Source of the DNA: Adonisia turfae CCMR0081
Lineage (GTDB): Bacteria; Cyanobacteriota; Cyanobacteriia; Phormidesmidales; Phormidesmidaceae
Direction of reading: 5' to 3'
Length of the DNA: 63,275 bases
Assembly (NCBI RefSeq): GCF_011009555.1
Contig: NZ_QXHD01000003.1
Location: forward strand, 608,796 to 672,070
Every line of letters starts with the position of its first letter. The first letter of the stretch is position 1. The position numbers and the translations under genes are program-made. This document shows, in pieces, positions 28,104 to 36,940 of this stretch. The notes under the pieces were generated by a model that saw only the letters and a list, made by a program, of their open reading frames with translations, ran no database searches and was not told the DNA's origin.

Positions 28104-28619
28104 TTAACCCTCCTCGTTACTCACCTTGAAATAAAGACCTTTCAGCTTTAGATCTAAACTATCGATCAGCGTGCCTGCATCTCCAGTCCATGTAGCGGAC
28201 AGTCCCACTGTGTAAGCCGTTTCTGATTTGGCAGGGGCGCTGGTGCTAGTTCCGGTTGGAGGAATTCGTAAATGGAAATCTTCAATGGCTAAGTTGGCTT
28301 GAGTCAGCAGATTGACAGCAGTTTGAATGGCAGGAATGCTCGGTAGCTGTGTCTCATCCAACGTGCCATCATCTTTTAAGAAAGAGATGTCATCAACGCC
28401 AAGCGCTTGCAGAATCCCTTTCAGACGTTCACCGACAGTACCTAAAACAACTCGTTCTCCTGCCGGAAGGCCCACTTCAATGCCTTTTTCTTTAATTTCT
28501 GTAATGGCATTTTGGGGCTGTAGAGAAATTTCTTCACCATCGAGTTCTAAAACAACACCAAAAAATACTTTAGACTCTGCTGCATTGGCACCTGATGAAG
28601 CGGGGGTGATACCAGACAT
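28104..28619 (-). CDS. 171-aa protein sharing a module with the giant protein
   Basis: The family is unknown to me. Residues 19-144 parallel residues 13-95 of the 3086-aa protein in motif order: FGVVLEL (20-26), LPAGERVVLGTVGERL (51-66), LAIEDFHLRI (110-119) and ETAYTVGLSA (133-142). The small protein has an extra loop (about 75-105) and then ends TLIDSLDLKLKGLYFKV. No signal peptide or membrane segment. An AAGGAG ribosome-binding site lies about 11 bases before the ATG at 28619. A small free copy of a module found at the tip of a giant partner suggests a cap, adaptor or assembly subunit; that is inference. Confidence 0.75.
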   Translation of the reverse strand: MSGITPASSGANAAESKVFFGVVLELDGEEISLQPQNAITEIKEKGIEVGLPAGERVVLGTVGERLKGILQALGVDDISFLKDDGTLDETQLPSIPAIQTAVNLLTQANLAIEDFHLRIPPTGTSTSAPAKSETAYTVGLSATWTGDAGTLIDSLDLKLKGLYFKVSNEEG

Positions 28620-28705
28620 ACAATTAAGACTCCTTAAGAGATGATGATTGAGTGGGCTATAACAAGATACTTATCAGTATCCATGAGACATGGCTATCAA
28701 ACGGT

Positions 28706-28990
28706 CTAGACCTCATTACCTTGGTTAATAATTTTGATCTTGGCCTTGATAGCAAAGGTTTGATCTTCCACTTGATCTGCAAAATCAAAGGGAAACGTAA
28801 CAAGTTCACCTTCAGCAGAAAAATCGGTACCCTCCCCATTACCTGCCTTGACATTGATATTTGTATTCCAAATTGGTGTTATGGGGCTGTTTGAAGGAAA
28901 TAGAGCAGGAAAGTTAGTTTGATAATGGTCGTTAACAGCCGTGATCAAGGCGGAAATAGTATTAGCATTGAGGATATTTTCTTCAGCCAT
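28706..28990 (-). CDS. 94-aa hypothetical protein of the giant-protein block
   Basis: This acidic protein, beginning MAEENILNANTISALITAV, has a helical N-terminus (about 5-25) and a beta-rich remainder (FSAEGELVTFPFDF, then TFAIKAKIKIINQ). It has no signal peptide and I do not recognise a family. It sits between the 1290-aa and 171-aa genes with gaps of 68 and 86 bp on the same strand, which argues for co-transcription. The overlapping plus-strand ORF at 28652-28894 is considered a shadow. Confidence 0.6.
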   Translation of the reverse strand: MAEENILNANTISALITAVNDHYQTNFPALFPSNSPITPIWNTNINVKAGNGEGTDFSAEGELVTFPFDFADQVEDQTFAIKAKIKIINQGNEV

Positions 28991-29058
28991 TTTTCATAGA
29001 AGTAAAAACGTTGAGATATCTTGGGGAAGATAGGTACATATCACCCATAGAGCAGAAC

Positions 29059-32000
29059 CTAAGGTGGTCTCTGGGCTGGTTCTTTAGCGTAGGCAGCATA
29101 CCAGCCGATGGGATGATCGCGACCTTGACTATTACCAAAGATCAGCAGTTCGGTTTGACCATTAGGTGGTAACGACAACACCAATAGCTTCAAGACAATA
29201 GCTTTAAGTTTTAACAAGTAGGTGGAGTTGTCAGGCCCATCGGCTGGGTCAAATAAGAGTTCAGCCGTCTTAAATGAGAGTTTGATTACACTTTGCAAAG
29301 AGAAACCCAGGACATCCCCAGACAGTCCTGGTAGTTTCATTCCCACATAGACTTGGGGCTCTGGGCGCGTATCTGCCTCAGGATTGGGGTTGGGCAACCA
29401 GAGCACCACTAAGCCAGACACAAACTTGGATACACTAGCCAGGGCACCGAGATTCCCTAGGTCTAAATCAAAGGACAGACCATACCAGGTAACGTCTGCC
29501 GATAGCGAAGCATTGCCCAAGGCAGTTTTTATCGGTAAAAAGCCTTTGGGTTTGTCTTGACCTTGGATAAACCCGGTCAAGGTGATGGGAAATTTGGCAT
29601 AGAGGCTGTTGTTGCGGAAGTCACTGCTCTTTAGATTAAAGCTGAGGTCATCAGGAACAAACGCAAAGGACCGTTGATTAGCATCATCTCTGGGAAACGA
29701 TAGGGTGACCACCAGATTTGCCGCACTGAGAAACTGCTGTGCATCAGTTTGGGTAGGAAAGTCACCATCAGGGCCAAAGGAGAAAATATCGAATTTTTCC
29801 AACTTACGAAAGTTGAATTTTGTCCAGAAGGAGAATCGCCCTGTAATAGTAGGATTATCCTCAGCAGGAATTGGATCGGAGGAAAACTGGGCTTTGACAA
29901 TATCGATATAGTTAAAAATCGCACTATTGGGCATTAAAAAGCGGTTATTGCCGCTAAAGCTAAACGCATAAGTCGTACGACCATTATGATTTTCAGCACT
30001 CCCCTGGAGATTGACCAAATTACGTCCAGAGACATTGGTAAGACTACTAACGCTAAAGTCTTCTTGGAGCTGAGTCCGTTCTTCAAATAATTTATCTAGG
30101 GTAACGGCAATTTGACTGGCAAAGTCTGTTACCCGAGAATTTTGAAACAATACCCGCAGATTCAGTACCTGAAAGTTATAGCCAGAGGGGTGGGGCTCAG
30201 GTGGCTGATCGTCTTCATAGTCAATTAAGCCAAACAGAGACGATGGTTCCACCACCAGTGCGCCATTGTCATCAGGATGAATAGGAGTACTATCAATGCC
30301 AACATACTGGGCAAAGAAGTTTTCTTCTTTGATGCCGCCAGCTAGGGCCACCAGTTCTGGGGGTAATCCCTCGGCGGGTGGAACGGGAATGTTGAGGCCG
30401 ATGATGCCGGACCAGTTGGGGTTTCGGGCAATGTTGGCTAAGGGAGCGTAGCGTTTACGGGTTTTCAAAGGGATGTCTTCGGTATCATTTGCGATCGCAC
30501 TCTCCAAACTCGCCCGCACCCGCTGCCGCACCTCAGCAATCTTCGCCTCATCCCCCACAAATGTGGCCGCCTGAGACCAGAGACTCGGCTGCTCAATTAG
30601 CTCTAGCAGCGATTTGTTGTAGTACTTAAAGATCAGAATACTTTCTGGACGCCAGAGTATGTTTCCGGCATCATCCACCGTATCCAGATAAAATGTCCAA
30701 CCATCAATGGTGAGTTGAGTAATGGTTTGGTTGGGATCATCAGGGTCATTAAAAGAAGACTTCAGTGCCTCAGCCTTGTCAATGACGAGCAATAACTGAT
30801 TGGCCTGAAACGCACTCCAGAGGGCGGAGCTTCTCTCAATATTGGTGAATTTCAAAAACTGAGTCTGCTCATTCTTGGTAGATCGAGCCAGCACCAGCTC
30901 CTGCATAAGGCTGTAATCAGTGGTGAAACGAGCCAATAGCCCTTGGGGCGTTGTACCACTAATAGTTTCGGTCGTAGTGTCGGCAGCACTGACAAGGTTT
31001 GAACTCGTGATAGCGGCAGTGCTGGCCGCTGTTCTAAAGGAACTCCCCACAGCACTCACAGCAGCCGTTCTGACGTTAGCGACCGGGGTCTCTGACACAC
31101 TTTGTTGTTCATAATGCTGCTGGATCTTAGACCGTCGCAGTGGGTTCACCACCTGGAGCTCCAATTCACGACAATCTGTAATCGCTGAGGCTAAACTCCC
31201 GTAGGGGAAAATCGGAAATGTGTCGGGTATGGTCTCTACAGTAACATCATTGGCTACGGCAAGATTTATAGCAGATACGTTCTCTAAATCCGTAGCTGGC
31301 ACCTCCAAAAAGTTCATGAGAGATGTCTGGCGAGACGGCTGATAGAGAATGGACTGATCCGGTTGAGCATAGTAGGTGGGAAAACCGTCAGTGCGCCGCA
31401 CATAGGCCCAAGCCGTAGTCGCATTAGCCTCTGTGGTTAAAGCAGCTGCAGTTGGCCCGGTCTCGTCATCCTTCGCACGGCTTGCCCGTAGAGCATTTTG
31501 AAACCACTGCTCAAAATCTCCTAAGGTAGACAGATCAGAACTAGAGAGTTGTTGTAACGCCTCCGTTGCCTCCAGCGGTAACTGATAGCCCGACGGGAAA
31601 AACTCCCCTAACAGAGTATCGCGAATGAGTAAAATCTCCTCAGCTCGGTTGGGGTCAAACAGACTACTCAGCGTCTCTCGTTTGTCCAAGTCATCGACGG
31701 GCCGCTGGGTTAGGATATTGACCAAATCTCGTAGTCGCTGAGTTAACCCCTGACTGGGAGTATAGCGTGGTGCAAAGGCAGGGTGACCAGGGACAAAGCC
31801 AATGGTATAGGTGCCCGCTTCTAAGAGTTTGACATACTCCACCCCTGAGAGACCACACATCAGATTGTTGCCATAGTCGGGCAGTTGCCGAGCCGGGTTA
31901 TCTTCATGGCGAGGGATGGTGAGCCCAAACTCACCTTGGGGCGTCAAATATAGCCCCTCTGCTGGCCCCAGACTGGAGGCTGGCTTAGCTGCAAACACGA

Positions 32001-32931
32001 GCTGGCTGCTAGCTTGAGGCGTCAGATAGACGGTATAGCCAAGGTTACTGCGATAGCCAGAAGGGAGACTGGGCAGTGTGTTGTCTGATAGTGGTACAAA
32101 TGTGAAGGAACTGCGATCGCAATCCAAAGGATCCCATGAGCCTTGCAATTTCAAATCGGCTGGGTAGCGCTCTTGCGCCGCTGCGGTTTCATCAAAGAGA
32201 GGATAGCGCAGCGATTGGTAAAATGCTGCTGAGCCAAACAAAGCTGGATCGCTAGAAAGTAACGGGTCCGCAAAAAAGACCCGAAAACCAATATCCAAAG
32301 AGGCCAGTTCGGCATAGGTAGAGTTAGCAGATCGGGCTAAGGTCAAGTCAAACTGCCAAGCACCAATGCGCGGGCCGACTAGCGGCAGTTGGATTTGTTC
32401 TCCGACGCCCCTTAACTGATGGGCACCATAATCGGTGGTCAAATAGGCCAGGGCTGTGGTGCCTGTAAACCCGGCTGAGCTTGGGACAATTGTGGTGCCC
32501 CTGGGTAACGTCAGTGCATACCCCCCTAAGTCAAAGGTTGATTGACGACTAACACGCCCATCATCTATGGAGAGACTTTGTAACTGCCATTGAGAAAGAG
32601 ACTCACTGGGATTGTTGACCCACAAAAAGCGTACTTGGCGATAGGCAGGAGATTGACGCAGTTCTAGGAGTTGCGATCGCAACGTCACAAAATCAAAGGT
32701 CTCGACATCTATCACCTGGGTCGGCAGGAACAGATATATCCCAGCAGTTCTCGACCAGGTAGTTAATAAATCCAGATTGTCAGCCTGCGCATCACCATTG
32801 GCAAAATTGAGTGCTAAATCCGTGAACAGCACATCAACACCCGCAGGAGTAGTCACCACTCCAGTGTCAGCCGCCACATTAACCAGACGATAAAAGCCAG
32901 TCCCTAACCCATCAAAACGGGGAATTGCCAT
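29059..32931 (-). CDS. large beta-rich protein, 1290 aa, unknown function
   Basis: The family is not recognised. The N-terminal 300 residues and residues about 900-1280 are rich in beta strands. Residues about 600-665 form an Ala/Ser/Thr/Val linker (VRTAAVSAVGSSFRTAAST) like that of the 3086-aa protein. The C-terminus ends in FGNSQGRDHPIGWYAAYAKE. No signal peptide, membrane helix or catalytic motif is apparent. The ATG at 32931 is 11 bp after the stop of the 1099-aa gene and its AGGGGG ribosome-binding sequence touches that stop, so the two are translationally linked. Several HIP1 sites suggest long residence in the host. Confidence 0.85.
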   Translation of the reverse strand: MAIPRFDGLGTGFYRLVNVAADTGVVTTPAGVDVLFTDLALNFANGDAQADNLDLLTTWSRTAGIYLFLPTQVIDVETFDFVTLRSQLLELRQSPAYRQVRFLWVNNPSESLSQWQLQSLSIDDGRVSRQSTFDLGGYALTLPRGTTIVPSSAGFTGTTALAYLTTDYGAHQLRGVGEQIQLPLVGPRIGAWQFDLTLARSANSTYAELASLDIGFRVFFADPLLSSDPALFGSAAFYQSLRYPLFDETAAAQERYPADLKLQGSWDPLDCDRSSFTFVPLSDNTLPSLPSGYRSNLGYTVYLTPQASSQLVFAAKPASSLGPAEGLYLTPQGEFGLTIPRHEDNPARQLPDYGNNLMCGLSGVEYVKLLEAGTYTIGFVPGHPAFAPRYTPSQGLTQRLRDLVNILTQRPVDDLDKRETLSSLFDPNRAEEILLIRDTLLGEFFPSGYQLPLEATEALQQLSSSDLSTLGDFEQWFQNALRASRAKDDETGPTAAALTTEANATTAWAYVRRTDGFPTYYAQPDQSILYQPSRQTSLMNFLEVPATDLENVSAINLAVANDVTVETIPDTFPIFPYGSLASAITDCRELELQVVNPLRRSKIQQHYEQQSVSETPVANVRTAAVSAVGSSFRTAASTAAITSSNLVSAADTTTETISGTTPQGLLARFTTDYSLMQELVLARSTKNEQTQFLKFTNIERSSALWSAFQANQLLLVIDKAEALKSSFNDPDDPNQTITQLTIDGWTFYLDTVDDAGNILWRPESILIFKYYNKSLLELIEQPSLWSQAATFVGDEAKIAEVRQRVRASLESAIANDTEDIPLKTRKRYAPLANIARNPNWSGIIGLNIPVPPAEGLPPELVALAGGIKEENFFAQYVGIDSTPIHPDDNGALVVEPSSLFGLIDYEDDQPPEPHPSGYNFQVLNLRVLFQNSRVTDFASQIAVTLDKLFEERTQLQEDFSVSSLTNVSGRNLVNLQGSAENHNGRTTYAFSFSGNNRFLMPNSAIFNYIDIVKAQFSSDPIPAEDNPTITGRFSFWTKFNFRKLEKFDIFSFGPDGDFPTQTDAQQFLSAANLVVTLSFPRDDANQRSFAFVPDDLSFNLKSSDFRNNSLYAKFPITLTGFIQGQDKPKGFLPIKTALGNASLSADVTWYGLSFDLDLGNLGALASVSKFVSGLVVLWLPNPNPEADTRPEPQVYVGMKLPGLSGDVLGFSLQSVIKLSFKTAELLFDPADGPDNSTYLLKLKAIVLKLLVLSLPPNGQTELLIFGNSQGRDHPIGWYAAYAKEPAQRPP

Positions 32932-32942
32932 GATGTTTCCCC

Positions 32943-35900
32943 CTAAAAGTAGATGCGATCGCCCTGCAACAGCGGTAGATCCAACGCATTCGTATTATTT
33001 CCCAGATTTATAAACCGATAGTCTGGTGTATTCTCGACCCCTTCATAAACCAACCGTTGAGGTCTGGCTCGTAAAGCCGCCTGGCCATAGCGCTCCGCCA
33101 CTTGCCGCAAGGTGGTGCCCACCGGCACATAGGCTGGCTGTTCTTGCACAAAAATAGCAATCTCAGGCACCACGGTGGCTCGCCCCCGGAAGTAGACCAA
33201 TGCAATATTCGTTGGCGGTTGACTCCTGGCAGCACTGGGATTGCGATAATAGGTTGTTGCCTCTTCTAACGTGTTGAAATCATTCGCCCCAATCAACAAC
33301 GCCACTCGCTCTGCCCCAATGCGTCCCTGGGACGGTAGAAACTCATCCGGATACATCAACCGATAGAAGGCCTTACGATTCCCTGGTCGCAACAGATCTA
33401 CTAAACCACTGGTCGCTTGACTGGTAGACTCCACCGCCGTTGGCACAGCTGACAAAAACGGATCAAACCCTAAAAAATCCTGTGCACCGTCCGTTTCAAA
33501 ATGCAGGGTGTAATAAGCTGTCCCACTACTAACAAAACCCGTGTCAGCTGTTCTATCCACAGGATGCACAAACTGATAATTCTGGTATTCAACCCGTAGA
33601 CGCATACCGCCTACTAGATCTACTGTCTGCGCATCGTAACTATAAACATATTGCAGGGCCTGAGTGATGGGCACAGGTAACAGTTTGGCCAGTCGTCGTC
33701 TAACCTGTTCAAAACTAGAGGGCCGCACAGAACGATTCGATAGCTGCCCTAGAAAGTTATCGTAATCGCTAGCAATCTCACTGTCAGACCGTCCGGATAA
33801 GGACAATATCAATTGTGCATTCTGCTCAGACTGAATCAGTTCAAATAGTCCACGGGCAGACTTAATAGTTTCGACGCCACGCAAGACAGTGGACAAAATG
33901 GTTGTCTGAGTTTCCGGGAACCTTGCCTGTGACCCATAAATTAGTACCGACTGACCTGAAACATCAATGATATAAAAATCTTCTTTAGATTGAACAACTG
34001 GAGCAAAAACCTCGTTGGCATAGCGACTGAGCTGTGCTGTGGCCTCAGCAAGTAAAGCATTGGGCGTAGGGGGAATGGTAAATGTTGTAAACTCCGGTAC
34101 CGAGAGTACCTGACGTCGCCCAAACTCATCTTCCCAGGGAAAGGTACCGTTGACAGTAGCCACAAATCCGGCACCACTGAGCTCGATCAGAGTATCCAAA
34201 CTCATAATTTGACGGCAACCTGGTGTCGGGCAGACCTTCACCTGATCAGCCACGACTACGGTTGTGCATGGCTCATGGATGGGACCCAGCGTCAGACTAA
34301 AGGGTAACTGGTAGAGGATGGCACTACGTAGGACAAACTGATCTTCGATAGAGTGTCCATAGAAATTAAAGGCGCGGTTAAGAGAATTGCCCGTTAGCAA
34401 CACCCGATCTTCCGCAACAGCTCGCAGCGGGTCCTCCACGTATTCAATGACAAGATCTAAATCGGTAAGCTTAAAGTCTGTTTTGAAATCAAAGGGCCGG
34501 TTAATGCTTGGCAAGTTGATCTCAGACTCCCGCACATCAGCAATCAGCTCCCACTGAGGTCGATTGTCAAAACTACTGGGCTGTAGCTCAAAGTTCTCAA
34601 CGGTGATTTCTCCTAAATCCTGCAAAATAAATGTGAGTGGCTGATTAGGCTGCGGAATTAAGGGTAAAAACTGTTCTGGTTGGCCCGAATTATCCTTGGT
34701 ACCTAGGGTGAACTTATTCTGTTGCCAAAGTGTGGCTTCTACGGCACTGCTATTTTGCTCTAATGCCCAAGGATTGGGACCGACCTTTTTCCAGGAGAGG
34801 GTAATGCGATCAAACTGAAATTGGGGGGTTGCCAACCGAGGTGTCGTTGCCTTTGATTGAATCAAACTGAACTCATCTTCATATACGATTTCCGTTGCCA
34901 GGGGCTGATCTAATGGTGCTGGCATATCGGTTAACCTGAGGGCCCCTGTTGTCAGTACCTGGGGATAGTAAAGTTGGCGTACCTGCTCTGGAGTCAGCGC
35001 TTTGTTGTAAACAGCAATGCGATAAAATTCTCCTTGCCAGGAACGATTGGGATCTTTGAATTCGTTTGCGATCGCAAGTTCAAAATCTCCCCAAGTACTA
35101 AAATCACCACCGACAGTAGCCGAGTCAACCGGCTTGCCATCAAGATATAGATACGCGTTAGGCTCTCCTGCTATCGGCATAGAACGAGTAAACACTAGAC
35201 ATGTAGGCCGCAGTTGAACAGATTTATTTGGGGAGTGCAGCACATCTTCTTTATTTATTCGACCATTTTTATCAGTCACAGTTGTCCGCAGACGCACCAC
35301 ATAATGATCTTTTTGTTGGCCAACTAGAAAATTATGCTCGGAAAAATCTGACGATAATGTAATCAGACGATCTGGACCGCTTTGATTTTGCAGCGCCGGC
35401 TTAAACCACAGCACCACAGAAATTTCTTGGGTATCTTGACAGGCCTGAATCAGTCGCCTCACAGGTCGAGGAGCAGGCAATGGTTGTCTCGCATCACGGG
35501 GAGCGGTTGCGATCTCAGTATCTGCCTGGGTAAGCAAAGCACCCCGTTCAAGGGTGACCAAATCAGGGGTATACACCGTCAAATCAATCGCCACCTGGCC
35601 CGACGCATCACGAATGATATTCCCAGAAACAGCTTCAAATGAATATAACGTCTGCAAAGATGGCCACGGATGGGCAAGGGTTTTCACCGTAATTTCAGTC
35701 TCTTCAATCACCCCAACCTGGCCCACTGAAACCTTGGGACCCGTCGCATTGAAAACTAATTGGCCATCGTCCCATGCAGGAATCAGAGCCACTGGTTGTT
35801 CCAAAAGATCGAACAACAATATAACCTTAAGACCTCCAGATACTGCAACATCAGCAGCCATTTGAGTGAAGGTGAGATCTAAATCTTGAAACGTTACATG

Positions 35901-36242
35901 ACCACTTGGGCTCACACCAAACGGAGCTGCCTGACGCACCGTTAATGTAAATACTGACTGCCCTGCAACATCACTAACCCCTACAGAAATATCTACGAAA
36001 GCTGGGCTGGGAGTGGCTGGCAATCCCGTCAAGACAATATGCCCTGGCACTTGCACATTGGCAGCTCCGCCCAAACTTTCCTGAACCAGCGCCCACCACT
36101 CTAATGCGGTCAATTGAGTGTTGTCAGATAGATCATAAAACTGAATTTGCAGCTGACTGATTTGAACCCCAAAATGCCTGGCACTCTCTGGCGCAGCAGG
36201 ATTTGTCACCACCAAGCGACCTTGGCCAATCACATCTGACAT
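32943..36242 (-). CDS. large LamG-like domain protein, 1099 aa
   Basis: First gene of the giant-protein block. Residues about 190-425 look like a concanavalin A/LamG jelly-roll: SFEAVSGNIIRDASGQVAI, then EISVVLWFKPAL, YLYLDGKPVDSATVGG and FYRIAVYNKALTPEQVRQLYY, the last being the usual closing motif. The rest is beta-rich. Residues about 660-690 hold a Cys cluster (CTTVVVADQVKVCPTPGC) that could bind a metal or form disulfides. The C-terminus (GTTLRQVAERYG, then LDLPLLQGDRIYF) resembles a LysM-like or capping repeat. No signal peptide is visible. A carbohydrate- or surface-binding role is inferred from LamG only. Confidence 0.85.
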   Translation of the reverse strand: MSDVIGQGRLVVTNPAAPESARHFGVQISQLQIQFYDLSDNTQLTALEWWALVQESLGGAANVQVPGHIVLTGLPATPSPAFVDISVGVSDVAGQSVFTLTVRQAAPFGVSPSGHVTFQDLDLTFTQMAADVAVSGGLKVILLFDLLEQPVALIPAWDDGQLVFNATGPKVSVGQVGVIEETEITVKTLAHPWPSLQTLYSFEAVSGNIIRDASGQVAIDLTVYTPDLVTLERGALLTQADTEIATAPRDARQPLPAPRPVRRLIQACQDTQEISVVLWFKPALQNQSGPDRLITLSSDFSEHNFLVGQQKDHYVVRLRTTVTDKNGRINKEDVLHSPNKSVQLRPTCLVFTRSMPIAGEPNAYLYLDGKPVDSATVGGDFSTWGDFELAIANEFKDPNRSWQGEFYRIAVYNKALTPEQVRQLYYPQVLTTGALRLTDMPAPLDQPLATEIVYEDEFSLIQSKATTPRLATPQFQFDRITLSWKKVGPNPWALEQNSSAVEATLWQQNKFTLGTKDNSGQPEQFLPLIPQPNQPLTFILQDLGEITVENFELQPSSFDNRPQWELIADVRESEINLPSINRPFDFKTDFKLTDLDLVIEYVEDPLRAVAEDRVLLTGNSLNRAFNFYGHSIEDQFVLRSAILYQLPFSLTLGPIHEPCTTVVVADQVKVCPTPGCRQIMSLDTLIELSGAGFVATVNGTFPWEDEFGRRQVLSVPEFTTFTIPPTPNALLAEATAQLSRYANEVFAPVVQSKEDFYIIDVSGQSVLIYGSQARFPETQTTILSTVLRGVETIKSARGLFELIQSEQNAQLILSLSGRSDSEIASDYDNFLGQLSNRSVRPSSFEQVRRRLAKLLPVPITQALQYVYSYDAQTVDLVGGMRLRVEYQNYQFVHPVDRTADTGFVSSGTAYYTLHFETDGAQDFLGFDPFLSAVPTAVESTSQATSGLVDLLRPGNRKAFYRLMYPDEFLPSQGRIGAERVALLIGANDFNTLEEATTYYRNPSAARSQPPTNIALVYFRGRATVVPEIAIFVQEQPAYVPVGTTLRQVAERYGQAALRARPQRLVYEGVENTPDYRFINLGNNTNALDLPLLQGDRIYF

Positions 36243-36538
36243 AAACTCAACTCAACAACAACAGAGAAAGTTACCGAAAAGCCAGCTCACCAGCATCGCC
36301 GTGAGCCAATAAAACTTAATAAAGATGCTGCTCTAGTAAAACCACTTATTGTTTGCAAGCATATCCACTGTAGTTGATGCATTCAAAGTAGCAGCCATAA
36401 TTCTTCATGTTTTTGTAACATGCAGCACCCGCATCAACCCATAAAAAGAGGTCAATCTACTTCCGTTAGTTTAATTAAGAAAATCTAAGGCAAATCAATT
36501 TAGCAAAAGGATATATATTATTAAAAACGAAGATTGCT

Positions 36539-36557
36539 GAAATACCAGTGGTATTTC
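36539..36557. promoter_or_regulatory. inverted repeat, candidate operator 1
   Basis: GAAATACC and GGTATTTC form a perfect 8-bp inverted repeat with a 3-bp spacer. It lies about 300 bp upstream of the first giant-protein gene, next to a second palindrome. Confidence 0.4.
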
Positions 36558-36582
36558 CTTTATTACAGGTTAATCATAATGT

Positions 36583-36602
36583 GTTGAAATATATATTTCA
36601 AC
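36583..36602. promoter_or_regulatory. 20-bp perfect palindrome, candidate operator 2
   Basis: GTTGAAATAT followed by its exact complement is a dyad typical of a dimeric regulator site, although AT-rich palindromes also arise by chance. It is 26 bp from the neighbouring inverted repeat. Confidence 0.45.
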
Positions 36603-36903
36603 AGGATCTCGTGGTAAGAGCTTAAACATCAAAAACAACATTCTATACATCCTTCAGGCATTGGAGGTTTGCAGCGATCTATTGCCTCCATGCGGCATAT
36701 CCGCATAAAATCAAGCTTTTAGAGCGACATTATTTATTGATTTTCTTCTGTCACACGTATTTCAAATCACAGATTTAGAAATACCTGTAGGCTAGTGTTG
36801 AGCCAGTCTTCAGGTCATTGTCATTTTTAATAATCTTGTGAAACTACACCATAGGCTCTGAGCAAAGCCCTTTTAACGAAGCAAAAATCTTAACCCTCTT
36901 CAA

Positions 36904-36909
36904 TATAAT
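36904..36909 (+). promoter_or_regulatory. putative -10 box of the sulfotransferase gene
   Basis: TATAAT lies 31 bp before the ATG at 36941. No good -35 hexamer is visible at the expected distance, so an activator or alternative sigma factor may be involved. Confidence 0.4.
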
Positions 36910-36940
36910 CTGGGGACACATTTATCTGGGGGCATCACTC

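Larger units (their letters stand above)
36243..36940. other. 698-bp AT-rich divergent intergenic region
   Basis: This long spacer separates the giant-protein block from the sulfotransferase gene. It contains two inverted repeats (36539-36557 and 36583-36602) and a TATAAT box at 36904-36909. No ORF or tRNA was recognised. A long leader or small RNA for the block could lie here. Confidence 0.5.

Noticed and set aside
28652..28894. 80-aa plus-strand ORF over the 94-aa gene of the giant block
   Set aside because: It is antisense to an ORF that fits the operon spacing and strand.
18625..36242. contractile-injection-system or prophage tail cluster
   Set aside because: There is no sheath, tube, baseplate, spike or AAA+ gene; LysM-like repeats alone are insufficient.
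18625..36242. recent horizontal acquisition of the giant-protein block
   Set aside because: No integrase, tRNA or IS lies at the ends and HIP1 octamers occur in the genes at about the same density as elsewhere, so recent transfer is not supported.
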